DNA of 63,746 nt, from positions 1 to 63,746 of the forward strand of contig CACBMY010000002.1 in NCBI GenBank assembly GCA_902540545.1. Reading direction: 5' to 3'. This document shows positions 32,294 through 41,523 of the stretch, in pieces. Numbering within the stretch: the first letter of the stretch is position 1; every line of letters starts with the position of its first letter. The stretch is from an uncultured Pelagibacteraceae bacterium. Its GTDB lineage: Bacteria > Pseudomonadota > Alphaproteobacteria > Pelagibacterales > Pelagibacteraceae. The notes beneath the pieces are model-generated. The model did not search any database. It saw nothing but the letters and a program-made list of their open reading frames with translations, and was not told where the DNA came from. The position numbers were made by a program, and so were the translations under genes.

Positions 32294-33376
32294 ATGAAAG
32301 TTTGCTTAATAGGACAAAATCTCACAAATTTAATTCTTTCTTTAGTTTTTGTTGAAAAAAAATTAAATGTCGACTTGTATATAAATAATAAAAATCGAAA
32401 TATTAAAACAAATAGAACTATAGCTATTTCAAAAGATAATTTTGATTATATAAAATCTTTAGTAAAAACCCATTTACCTCATTGGAAAACGAAGGAAATA
32501 AAAATATATATTGAAACCAAAAAAAAAAAGGAATCAATAAATTTTAAAAATAAAAATAGAGAAACATTCAATTTATTAAATTATTCTAAATTGAAAGATA
32601 TCTTGTATAAAAAAATAAAAAAAAATAAGTCTATAAATATTATTAAACAAAACCCATTCCAATCTAATTTAGTTAATAAAATAAAAAAATATGACTTGGT
32701 AATTAACAGTGAAATTAATAATATTATTTCAAAAAAATATTTTACAAACAGAATTTTTAAAAAGTATGAAAGTTGTGCTTATACATTTGTAATTAATCAT
32801 AAGAAAATTAATAATACTAATGCAATACAAATATTTACTAAAAATGGACCTTTGGCTTTTTTACCTATTTCAAATACAAAAACCTCAATAGTTTTTTCTT
32901 ATGAGGGCAAAGAAATAAATAATAACGATTTCTTAAAGTTATTTAAAAAATACAATTCATTTTATAAAATCAATAAAGTTACTGATATAGAAAAATTTAA
33001 TCTTGGATTTATGATGCTTAGAAATTATACTCATGATAATATTTTAGCATTTGGGGACGCTATTCACCGTATACATCCTTTAGCTGGCCAAGGATTTAAT
33101 ATGACTATTAGAGATATAAAAATCCTAGCTGGTATTATAGATAGTAGAATAAGTTTAGGTCTACCCATAGATTCCTCTGTCGGAAATGATTTTCAAATGT
33201 CAACTAAACATTTAAACTATTTATATGGCAAAGCAATTGACGGAATATATGAATTTTTTAAAGTTGATAATGACCTAGATAATTTAATTTCAAAGCCATT
33301 GTTAAGTATTTTAAATAAAAATCATATGTTTAAAAAGTTTTCTAATATTATTTCAGATAAAGGGCTTTATTTGTAA
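32294..33376 (+). CDS. divergent UbiH-type FAD-dependent monooxygenase
   Basis: 'NILAFGDAIHRIHPLAGQGFNMTIRDIKIL' FAD motif; divergent N-terminus. Confidence 0.78.
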   Translation: MKVCLIGQNLTNLILSLVFVEKKLNVDLYINNKNRNIKTNRTIAISKDNFDYIKSLVKTHLPHWKTKEIKIYIETKKKKESINFKNKNRETFNLLNYSKLKDILYKKIKKNKSINIIKQNPFQSNLVNKIKKYDLVINSEINNIISKKYFTNRIFKKYESCAYTFVINHKKINNTNAIQIFTKNGPLAFLPISNTKTSIVFSYEGKEINNNDFLKLFKKYNSFYKINKVTDIEKFNLGFMMLRNYTHDNILAFGDAIHRIHPLAGQGFNMTIRDIKILAGIIDSRISLGLPIDSSVGNDFQMSTKHLNYLYGKAIDGIYEFFKVDNDLDNLISKPLLSILNKNHMFKKFSNIISDKGLYL

Positions 33377-34018
33377 TTATTGAATAGTCGTATTTTCAAA
33401 TTCGTCTTTGATATAATTGTTTAAAATCTGCTCCATCTTTTCTTTTCTAATATTTACATCTAGACTTTCTAATAATATCTGTTTCTCTTCTAACGAAAAT
33501 GGTGAAGCCATAGATAGGTCATTAAGTGTCTGGCTTAAATCTTTTTTTTCTAAGTCTTTAAGATTAACTATATAACCTTGTTTTTTAAAAAACTTTTTCA
33601 TATTTTCCATTATTAAATCTAAATCAGAAAAACTAACTTCGTTGCTTTTTTTAGATATATCGTTTCTAAAATTATTATACTGCACACTACACTCTCGGTA
33701 TAATTTTTCTGTATTCAATTCAGATTTGACTTTAAATCTACAAATTCCATTTAAAATTATTAGTATTCTACCATCTTCAGTTTCATTGAAACTAGTGATT
33801 TTTCCTATACAACCAATTTCGTACAAATCAGGTTTTTTCAAAGTTCCTGATTTCTTAGGTTGTATCATACCAATCATTCTATGCTTTTTCATACTATCAT
33901 TTATCATTTGAAGATATCGCGGTTCAAAAATATTTAATGGGATATTAGTCCCAGGAAACATTATAAAATTAGATAATGGAAAGACGGGAATAGTTGTTGG
34001 TAGATCTTGTATATTCAT
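33377..34018 (-). CDS. stand-alone Lon N-terminal (LonN) domain protein
   Basis: 'TIPVFPLSNFIMFPGTNIPLNIFEPRYLQMINDSMKKHRMIGMIQP'. Confidence 0.92.
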   Translation of the reverse strand: MNIQDLPTTIPVFPLSNFIMFPGTNIPLNIFEPRYLQMINDSMKKHRMIGMIQPKKSGTLKKPDLYEIGCIGKITSFNETEDGRILIILNGICRFKVKSELNTEKLYRECSVQYNNFRNDISKKSNEVSFSDLDLIMENMKKFFKKQGYIVNLKDLEKKDLSQTLNDLSMASPFSLEEKQILLESLDVNIRKEKMEQILNNYIKDEFENTTIQ

Positions 34019-34063
34019 AATGTATCAATTATTTGTTATTTAAGCTTACTTATATTAAAAAAA

Positions 34064-35392
34064 ATGGATCTGACAACTGGACAAAATCTCATAAAACAAA
34101 AAAAATTTCCAGCAGCTTTAAAGTTATTTAAGAATTTATTAACATTAAACCCAAATAAATATGATATTTATTTTTATCTTGGTAGAGTTTATTCTGAATT
34201 ACAAGATTTTGAAAGTGGAATTAAATTCTATAAAAAATATTTAGAAAAAAATGAAAATTCTATAGGATGTATACTTAATTTAGCAATTTTATACCTTAAT
34301 ATTGGAGATAAAAAAAATTCAGAAAATAATTTTAGAAGATTATTAGGGATTAATAGAAGTTACATTTATGCATACTACGGATTATTTTCCTTATCCGAAA
34401 ATCATTTAAAAGAAGAAGACTTAAACTATTTAGCTAATATTTTAAATGATAATAAAATTAGTAAAAGAGATAGGAGCTTAATAAATTTTATTTTTTCAAA
34501 AAAAGAAAGAGAAAAAAATAATTTAAAAAAAGAATTAAATTTTCTTCAACAATATCATACGCTATCATTTGAAAACAATGCTACGTATAACAAACAGTCT
34601 TTATTTTACTATGAAAGGGTTTTGAAAAACTTCCACGAAAAGATAACTTTTATTAATAGTACTAATAACGTTTATCAAAAAGCACAACCAATATTTGTAA
34701 TTGGTTTACCAAGATCAGGATCAACTCTTATAGAATCTTTGATTTCAACAAATGAAAAAAAAATTAAATCATATGGAGAAAGTAATTTCTTTAATATTGC
34801 AATTTTTGATCAAATTAGAGATAAAATATTTAATAAAGAATATGATGCTGATAAAACTTTTTTTAAAATTGATTTATCTTTAGTTAAAAAATCTATCAAT
34901 GAGAGATATGATTTAAATAGTTATAAAGAAGAGGATATAGTATTTATAGATAAGTCTTTAGAAAATATTTTTAATATTGAAGTTATTCTAAAAATATTTC
35001 CTAATGCTAAATTCATACATACCAAAAGAGATATAAAAGACTCCATATTATCAATATATTTTTCAATGTTGCCAGAATTATCGTGGACACTTTCTTTAAA
35101 AACAATAATTAATTATATTGGATTATATCAAAATACAATTTCTTATTATAAAAAAAAATTTCCTGAAAGAATATTTGAAGTAGATTTAAATGAATTAACA
35201 TCTAATTCTGTAAAAATCTCCCAAGACGTTTATAAATTTTGTGAGTTAAATTGGAATGATCAAATATTAAATTTTTATAAAAGAAAAGATTTATTTAGTA
35301 AAACTATTAGCTCTTCACAAATAAGAAAACAGATAAGTCAAACTAATCAATCTAAATACGACAAATATTATTTTCTTCTAAATAAAGTTTAG
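34064..35392 (+). CDS. TPR-repeat sulfotransferase
   Basis: N-terminal TPRs; PAPS-binding-like 'PIFVIGLPRSGSTLIESLI' and 'KFIHTKRDIKDSILSIYF'; start trimmed. Confidence 0.9.
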   Translation: MDLTTGQNLIKQKKFPAALKLFKNLLTLNPNKYDIYFYLGRVYSELQDFESGIKFYKKYLEKNENSIGCILNLAILYLNIGDKKNSENNFRRLLGINRSYIYAYYGLFSLSENHLKEEDLNYLANILNDNKISKRDRSLINFIFSKKEREKNNLKKELNFLQQYHTLSFENNATYNKQSLFYYERVLKNFHEKITFINSTNNVYQKAQPIFVIGLPRSGSTLIESLISTNEKKIKSYGESNFFNIAIFDQIRDKIFNKEYDADKTFFKIDLSLVKKSINERYDLNSYKEEDIVFIDKSLENIFNIEVILKIFPNAKFIHTKRDIKDSILSIYFSMLPELSWTLSLKTIINYIGLYQNTISYYKKKFPERIFEVDLNELTSNSVKISQDVYKFCELNWNDQILNFYKRKDLFSKTISSSQIRKQISQTNQSKYDKYYFLLNKV

Positions 35393-36687
35393 TAATTTTT
35401 CCTAAAATTTATTTGATCTTTTATTGTTTCAGATATGAAATTTGATTTTATTTCTTTACTAAATACTTGAGTATAGGACTTATCTTCTATTAAACACGCG
35501 TATGCTAACCAATTTCTAATAATTAAAATATCTGATAAATTTATCTTATTAATCGTTGGTCCAATGACTTTTTCATTTTTCATGTGTTCATTTTGAAGTC
35601 TTTCGTCTAATAGATCTTCTTTTTTTTTCCAATTATTCTGATATTTAAATTTTTGTTCACCATTGTAATTAATTTCTTCATACTCGGGATATTCTTTATA
35701 AAACTCTGTACATCCATGTTTAATTTTAATTTTCTTAATAATTATGCCTGATTCTTTAATTTCATTTGAAAACAATTCAATTAATTCACGTGCTTCATTT
35801 AAACCAGTACAAAACACATATCCTTTGTAATTTCCAATCACTTTATTTCTAGTCTCTACTACACATTTTCTTATATTATTATTTTTTAGATTAATTTTGT
35901 TAAAAATAAAAAAAAGTTTGATAAGATTAATTACGTTTATTACATCAATTTGAATTTTATAACAGTCGAAACAATACTTCGGTATTATTTTATATTTATT
36001 AAATACTTTAAAATGTCTATCACAATTCAAATCGACTGTATTTCTTCTAAAAATTTGTGTTTCTTTATAATCTAAATTTAAATTATCTAATTTATCAAAA
36101 TTTTGATCAATAAATTTTTTAATATTTTTTTCATCAAATTTTTTTTTAAGATTTAATTCATTGTTTATATTTAAAATTTCTTTGTTTAAATTTAAAAAAT
36201 AATAATTTTTTGTTTCTTTAGGAATATAATAGTTAAAAATATCAATTAAATTTTGTTTAATTAAATCATTATTGTCTATATTTAGTGCTTTTAGAAAATA
36301 TTCTATCGCTTTTTCGTAATTGCCAATATTTTTGTAAGAAATGCCTAAACTTTTAAAAGCATTAACTGAATTATCTTCATATATAGATAATTTTTCAAAA
36401 AAATTAATTGCTTCTTCAAACTTTCCTGTATTATATAGTGCTACTCCAATGTTATTTAACACAACTAAATCTTTACTGTCATTTTTTAGAATTTTTTTGA
36501 AATATTCGATTGATTTCATCCAATTCTTTTTTTTAAAATAAATTGAACCAAATAATTTATTCTCTAAATGTATTTCATCAGAATTTGATTGAATTTTAGA
36601 AAGTAAATTTAAAGCTGTATTATAATTTTTTCTTTTAATTTCATTAATAATATTGTTATATTTTGATAATTTATTTGTTCTTGTCAC
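35389..36687 (-). CDS. TPR protein with uncharacterised Cys-containing C-terminal domain
   Basis: N-terminal TPRs ('VLNNIGVALYNTGKFEEAINFFEKL'); C-terminal region with NCDRH, YCFDCYKIQI, KCVVETRNKV, YVFCTGLNEA, KHGCTEFY. Confidence 0.8.
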   Translation of the reverse strand: MTRTNKLSKYNNIINEIKRKNYNTALNLLSKIQSNSDEIHLENKLFGSIYFKKKNWMKSIEYFKKILKNDSKDLVVLNNIGVALYNTGKFEEAINFFEKLSIYEDNSVNAFKSLGISYKNIGNYEKAIEYFLKALNIDNNDLIKQNLIDIFNYYIPKETKNYYFLNLNKEILNINNELNLKKKFDEKNIKKFIDQNFDKLDNLNLDYKETQIFRRNTVDLNCDRHFKVFNKYKIIPKYCFDCYKIQIDVINVINLIKLFFIFNKINLKNNNIRKCVVETRNKVIGNYKGYVFCTGLNEARELIELFSNEIKESGIIIKKIKIKHGCTEFYKEYPEYEEINYNGEQKFKYQNNWKKKEDLLDERLQNEHMKNEKVIGPTINKINLSDILIIRNWLAYACLIEDKSYTQVFSKEIKSNFISETIKDQINFRKNY

Positions 36688-36842
36688 TTCTTATAATTTT
36701 TATAATTAATATATTGAACACCCCCATAATAACATCATTTTAAATTTCATAACAATCCATATAAGCATGTTAAAATAATAAATTATTTAGACACTTGCTT
36801 AAATTTAAAAAAACAAATAGTTTTATTCCAAATATATAATAA

Positions 36843-36917
36843 GCGGGCATAGCTCAGTGGTAGAGCGTCTCGTTGCCAACGAGAAGGTCGTGGGTTCAAG
36901 TCCCATTGCCCGCTCCA
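36843..36917 (+). tRNA. tRNA-Gly (anticodon GCC), CCA encoded
   Basis: Acceptor gcgggca/tgcccgc; anticodon stem tctcg/cgaga with loop ttgccaa; T-loop gttcaag; 3' tcca. Confidence 0.97.
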
Positions 36918-36933
36918 TTTAAGGATTTATATT

Positions 36934-37272
36934 ATGAGTGATTTAGCAAGTAAAAAATGTATACCATGTGAAGGTAATATCCCACCATTTAACACAAAAG
37001 AAATTCATAAGTATCTAAAACAAGTCGACGGATGGGAGGTCATAGAAGATAAAATCGATGGATTTCATTTAATAAAAAGTTTTAAATTTGATGATTTTTT
37101 ACAAAGTCAAGAATTTGTAAATAAAGTTGGTGAAATTGCCGAAACTGAAGGACATCACCCTGATCTATGGTTTGGATGGGGCTATGCAAAAATTAAAATA
37201 TTTACTCATGCAATTAAAGGTCTTGCGGAGAGTGATTTTATTCTAGCTGCTAAAATAGATAAGATAAACTGA
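36934..37272 (+). CDS. phhB: 4a-hydroxytetrahydrobiopterin dehydratase
   Basis: 'GWEVIEDKIDGFHLIKSFKFDDFLQSQEFVNKVGEIAETEGHHPDLWFGWGYAKIKIFTHAIKGL'. Confidence 0.93.
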   Translation: MSDLASKKCIPCEGNIPPFNTKEIHKYLKQVDGWEVIEDKIDGFHLIKSFKFDDFLQSQEFVNKVGEIAETEGHHPDLWFGWGYAKIKIFTHAIKGLAESDFILAAKIDKIN

Positions 37273-38832
37273 TTAGTGATTAAAGTGTCTTGTTTTTGAA
37301 AACACTAAAATAGTATTTGTTTGATTAGCAAATTTAATAATTTCTTTGTCATTCTTTGAGCCTGAAGGTTGAATGACAGCTGAAATTCCTGCCTGCACCA
37401 ATTTTTCTATACCATCTACGAATGGGAAAAAGGCATCAGATGCTGCTAAAATTTCATCTTCTTCGTTGATTTTTTGAAATTTTTTCATTTTATCAATAGC
37501 TATTTTGCAACTATCTAATCTACTTGGTTGACCAGAACCTATGCCTATCGTTTTGTAATTTTTCGTAATGACTATCGCATTTGATTTTACACTTCTGCAT
37601 ATATTAAATGCAAAAATAAGTTTATTTAAAGTTTTATCTGTAGGTTTTAATTTGGATACTATTTTAAAATCTTTCTTCGAAAAATACAGAGTATCTGGAT
37701 CTTGAACTAAAATAGAATTAAATTTATTTATAAAATTAAATTTGAAATTTTTTTCAACATTACTTGAATCAATTAGCCTTAGGTTTTTTTTCTTTTTTAA
37801 AAGTTTGACAGATTTTTTGTCAAATCCATTTGCAACTATTACCTCAAAAAAATTTTTATTAATTTCTTTAGCTAAACTAATATTTAATTTAAAGTTACAT
37901 GATACAATACCACCATAGGCACTAATTGGGTCACTTTCTAAAGCCTCTTTAAAAGATTTGATTTTGTTTGGATCAATGGAGACCCCACATGGATTAGCAT
38001 GCTTAATTATTGCTAAACCTTTGTTTTTTGGTAAAGTCTTAGATATATTTAAAGCTGCATAAAGATCGTTATAGTTGTTGTAACTTAGTTGTTTTCCGCT
38101 GACTTGAATAATTTCCTTTTTGTTATTTTGTGAATATATAGCTGCCTTTTGATGAGGGTTTTCACCATATCTTGTCTTCTCAACTAATTTTCCAGAAAAT
38201 ATATTCTTATTAGGAAAAAGGTTTTTAGATTTCTGATTGAAATAATTAAAAATTTTTGATTCGTAATATGCGGTTTCCATGAATGCTTCTTCAGCTAATT
38301 TTTCTCTAAAATCTAAGTTCGTTGATCCTCTATTTTTATTTAATTCAATAGCTAAATCCTCATACTGTTTTGAGTTACTTAGAACTACCACATCATTGTA
38401 ATTTTTTGCGGCTGATCTAACCATTGTTGGCCCTCCAATGTCTATATTTTCGATTATATTTTTGTGACCAGAATTATTTAATAAAACATTTTCAAATGGA
38501 TAAAAATTTATAACTACTAAATCTATATTTTCATAATTATTAATTTTCATTTCTTTTTGATGTTTTTGGCTCTGCCTAACATTTAAAATGCCGGAATGAA
38601 TTTTTGGATGTAAAGTTTTTACTCTTCCATCTAATAACTCTTTTGAATTTGTAAATTTAGATACCTCTAAGCATTTAAAACCCATACCTTTAATTTTTTT
38701 ATATGTTCCGCCAGAGCTTATAATTTTAATATTATACTTTTTTAATAAACTTAATAATTGTCTTAAATCAGATTTATCTGACAAGGAAATTAAAGCAGTC
38801 TTAATTTTTACTGAATTTTTTCGAATACCCAT
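37273..38832 (-). CDS. purH: bifunctional AICAR transformylase/IMP cyclohydrolase
   Basis: 'ALISLSDKSDLRQLL', 'DGRVKTLHPKIHSGIL', 'IKHANPCGVS', 'ASDAFFPFVDGIE'. Confidence 0.97.
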   Translation of the reverse strand: MGIRKNSVKIKTALISLSDKSDLRQLLSLLKKYNIKIISSGGTYKKIKGMGFKCLEVSKFTNSKELLDGRVKTLHPKIHSGILNVRQSQKHQKEMKINNYENIDLVVINFYPFENVLLNNSGHKNIIENIDIGGPTMVRSAAKNYNDVVVLSNSKQYEDLAIELNKNRGSTNLDFREKLAEEAFMETAYYESKIFNYFNQKSKNLFPNKNIFSGKLVEKTRYGENPHQKAAIYSQNNKKEIIQVSGKQLSYNNYNDLYAALNISKTLPKNKGLAIIKHANPCGVSIDPNKIKSFKEALESDPISAYGGIVSCNFKLNISLAKEINKNFFEVIVANGFDKKSVKLLKKKKNLRLIDSSNVEKNFKFNFINKFNSILVQDPDTLYFSKKDFKIVSKLKPTDKTLNKLIFAFNICRSVKSNAIVITKNYKTIGIGSGQPSRLDSCKIAIDKMKKFQKINEEDEILAASDAFFPFVDGIEKLVQAGISAVIQPSGSKNDKEIIKFANQTNTILVFSKTRHFNH

Positions 38833-40433
38833 TTAATTTCCGAATTTATATCGTTTGTTTTGCCTGATAAACATATATTTTGGTTTTCATTAGATAAATT
38901 TTTATTACCGAAATATATACCTGATTCAAGATTAATAATCTCACAGTCACTCGAAAATTTCCATCCAGAATTTTCAATTTCAATTAGTATAGTTTTGTTA
39001 TCCAAAGTTTTTGTTAATTTAACACCTGGCTCCATATGAAACCTAATATCATATTTTCTGGACTCTAATTTGTTTTTTGAAATTATTTTATCTGTTCCTA
39101 TCAATTTATCTTTTTCTACAAAATATTCTAAAGATCTTTCATGTAAAATTCCAAATTTTTTTAAAAAACCATTATGAGATGCTTTGATCAACCAATAGTT
39201 TTTTTCATTAACAATATTTTTTTCACTAATTTTTAAACCATTTTCTAATATCTTATAGCTTGTGCTATTTCTAAATGAACAACTTGAATGATTATCAATT
39301 ATAAGTGTTGAATGGGCTGCAGTAGATTTTGAAATTAGGTTTAGTTTACTTTTATAATCCTGAAAATACCCAGAATTTGTAATTAATTTTTTATCTTTGT
39401 AAAAGAATTCAAATGAAAGCGCTCCGCTTTGATAATTTTGTGAAAATCTTTTCTGGGGAGAATTTCCAACATCCATAGAAAGAATACAATTTTTATTTTT
39501 CAAAATAGCGTATCCTCCAACTTCATTATTCGAATTTTCAAACTTATATTTATAAAGAGATAAATATTTATTGAATTCTTTTAAGTCATTTTGATGATTC
39601 CCATTAAAAAGCAAACTTTGTCCAAGTTTTGAGAATATTGCATAAGATTTTCCGAGATAAAAGATTATTTCATCAAGGTAATCAGGAATATTATTAAAAG
39701 ATTCCTTTAATAATTCTCTTACAAGAACAAAATATTTTAAATAAAAATTTAACTGTCTAATACTCCTTGTTTTTGGAAAATAATCATCGTCAAAAGAGTT
39801 AATAATAATTTCTCTTAATAATTCTAAACCATAATTTAAAAATTTTTCGTTTTCATATGATAGTCCTGTGATTATTATTGCAGTACAGCCTAATAATTTG
39901 TCATCAACAGATTGTGATTTACTTATTTCATTTATTAAATGATTAATTTGTTTGTTTATAGAAAAATTAAATTTTTTTTTAAATTTGTCGTCGCTTTTTT
40001 CATATGTTAATTTAGAGTTCGATATCCAAGATATTATTCTTTTTGATAAAATATCAAGCTGCCATGTTAATGAATTGTAATTTTCATTTTTTTCGATCCA
40101 TTTAGCAATTATAGATTGTGTAATATTTGGAGAAGATTTTAAATCAATGCTAAACAACCAATAAAAATTATTTAGTTTATTTAAATTATTCCCACTTAAT
40201 AATTTATTTTTCCAAATATTCTCTTTTTCTAATTCCTCAATTTTAACCTTTTTTTTATCATATTTAATCAAGCAACTAAGAATACTTAGACTTGGTCTGT
40301 AGGAAATGTTGTTTATTTCAATTTTTGAAATTTTATTATTATAAAGATTTGATTTTAAGTATAATTTTCTTATTTGATTTTTAGAAGAGTAAAAAAATTC
40401 ATTTATTGAAATTAAAGAATTTTTTAAATACAT
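38808..40433 (-). CDS. heparinase II/III-like family protein
   Basis: 'DGRG'-less but typical 'FNGNHQNDLKEF...AAHSTLIIDNHSS'; rpe-heparinase-purH neighbourhood. Confidence 0.8.
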   Translation of the reverse strand: MYLKNSLISINEFFYSSKNQIRKLYLKSNLYNNKISKIEINNISYRPSLSILSCLIKYDKKKVKIEELEKENIWKNKLLSGNNLNKLNNFYWLFSIDLKSSPNITQSIIAKWIEKNENYNSLTWQLDILSKRIISWISNSKLTYEKSDDKFKKKFNFSINKQINHLINEISKSQSVDDKLLGCTAIIITGLSYENEKFLNYGLELLREIIINSFDDDYFPKTRSIRQLNFYLKYFVLVRELLKESFNNIPDYLDEIIFYLGKSYAIFSKLGQSLLFNGNHQNDLKEFNKYLSLYKYKFENSNNEVGGYAILKNKNCILSMDVGNSPQKRFSQNYQSGALSFEFFYKDKKLITNSGYFQDYKSKLNLISKSTAAHSTLIIDNHSSCSFRNSTSYKILENGLKISEKNIVNEKNYWLIKASHNGFLKKFGILHERSLEYFVEKDKLIGTDKIISKNKLESRKYDIRFHMEPGVKLTKTLDNKTILIEIENSGWKFSSDCEIINLESGIYFGNKNLSNENQNICLSGKTNDINSEIKWVFEKIQ

Positions 40434-40434
40434 C

Positions 40435-41094
40435 TTACATTGATTTTAGAGTTTCTATATTTTTTTTTATATCGCCGTTGTTTTCTTTGAATATGGTTGT
40501 TCCAGAAACTAATATATTTGCTCCAGCTGCTAAAACTTCTTTTGAATTAGAAAAATTTATTCCACCATCGACTTCAATATCAAATTCTAAGTTGTTACTT
40601 TTTTTTATTTGATAAAGTTTTTTAATTTTTTCAATGACTTCTGGTATAAATTTTTGACCGCCAAAACCTGGATATACGCTCATAATTAAAACTAAATCAA
40701 TTTCGCTTAAAATTTTTTCTATGACGTCTATTTCTGTGTTTGGATTTAAAGATATACCTACTTTCTTCTTTAATTGTTTTATCAAATGAATTGATTCAAT
40801 CAAATTATCTGTGGCTTCAGGGTGAATTGTTATTATATCAGATCCAGCTTCAGCAAAATTTTTAATATATTTATGAACTGGCGATATCATTAGATGCACA
40901 TCAAAAGGCAATTTTGTATAGTTACGAAGTGTTTTTATTACTGGAGGGCCAATTGTTATATTGGGAACAAAATGTCCATCCATTACATCAACATGAATTA
41001 AGTCAGCACCACTTTCCTCTAATCTTTTAATCTCCTTACCCAATTGGCTAAAATCTGCTGAGAGTATTGAAGGCGAAATTTGTATATTTTTCAT
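40435..41094 (-). CDS. rpe: ribulose-phosphate 3-epimerase
   Basis: 'ISPSILSADFSQLGKEIKRLEESGADLIHVDVMDGHFVPNITIGP'. Confidence 0.97.
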   Translation of the reverse strand: MKNIQISPSILSADFSQLGKEIKRLEESGADLIHVDVMDGHFVPNITIGPPVIKTLRNYTKLPFDVHLMISPVHKYIKNFAEAGSDIITIHPEATDNLIESIHLIKQLKKKVGISLNPNTEIDVIEKILSEIDLVLIMSVYPGFGGQKFIPEVIEKIKKLYQIKKSNNLEFDIEVDGGINFSNSKEVLAAGANILVSGTTIFKENNGDIKKNIETLKSM

Positions 41095-41141
41095 TAATAA
41101 ATAAAAACTAGTACTATCAATTTTTGAATATATTTGAATTA

Positions 41142-41477
41142 TTATTTACCAAATATTTTATAAATTTCTGCAGCTATTTCGCTTTCTAATGGAAACGATA
41201 ACATTCCCATTACAGAATAACCCATTAAATAAGGCATTAAATAAAATCGAAACATGTAAAAAAACCACGCAACATAAAGTGGAACTAATGGTCCAATAAT
41301 GAAACTGGGAGTTATGAATTTAAAAATTTTAATAATTGGATTTGTATATTTAACAAATACTTTCATAAAAAAAAATTCAGAATCTTCTTTTTGAAAAATA
41401 TTCATTGCAGATCTTCCAATTAAAGTCCACATGATGATACCCAAAATGTAGTCTATTACTAAAATATATAATGGCAT
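41142..41477 (-). CDS. small integral membrane protein, possibly YggT-related
   Basis: Hydrophobic segments; 'VKYTNPIIKIFKFITPSFI...PLYVAWFFYMFRFYLMP'. Confidence 0.55.
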   Translation of the reverse strand: MPLYILVIDYILGIIMWTLIGRSAMNIFQKEDSEFFFMKVFVKYTNPIIKIFKFITPSFIIGPLVPLYVAWFFYMFRFYLMPYLMGYSVMGMLSFPLESEIAAEIYKIFGK

Positions 41478-41483
41478 TTATTT

Positions 41484-41512
41484 GAAAAAAATGGGGGCGA
41501 ATATCGCCCCCA
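41484..41512 (-). terminator. intrinsic terminator of the symporter operon
   Basis: 9-bp perfect stem TGGGGGCGA-ATA-TCGCCCCCA followed on the minus strand by TTTTTTTC. Confidence 0.88.
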
Positions 41513-41523
41513 AAAAGTTTAAT

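Noticed and set aside
35791-35796. CACGTG cores at ~35791 and ~59563 considered as extra parS sites
   Set aside because: Flanks (ttCACGTGct, gCACGTGc) do not extend to the TGTTTCACGTGAAACA palindrome
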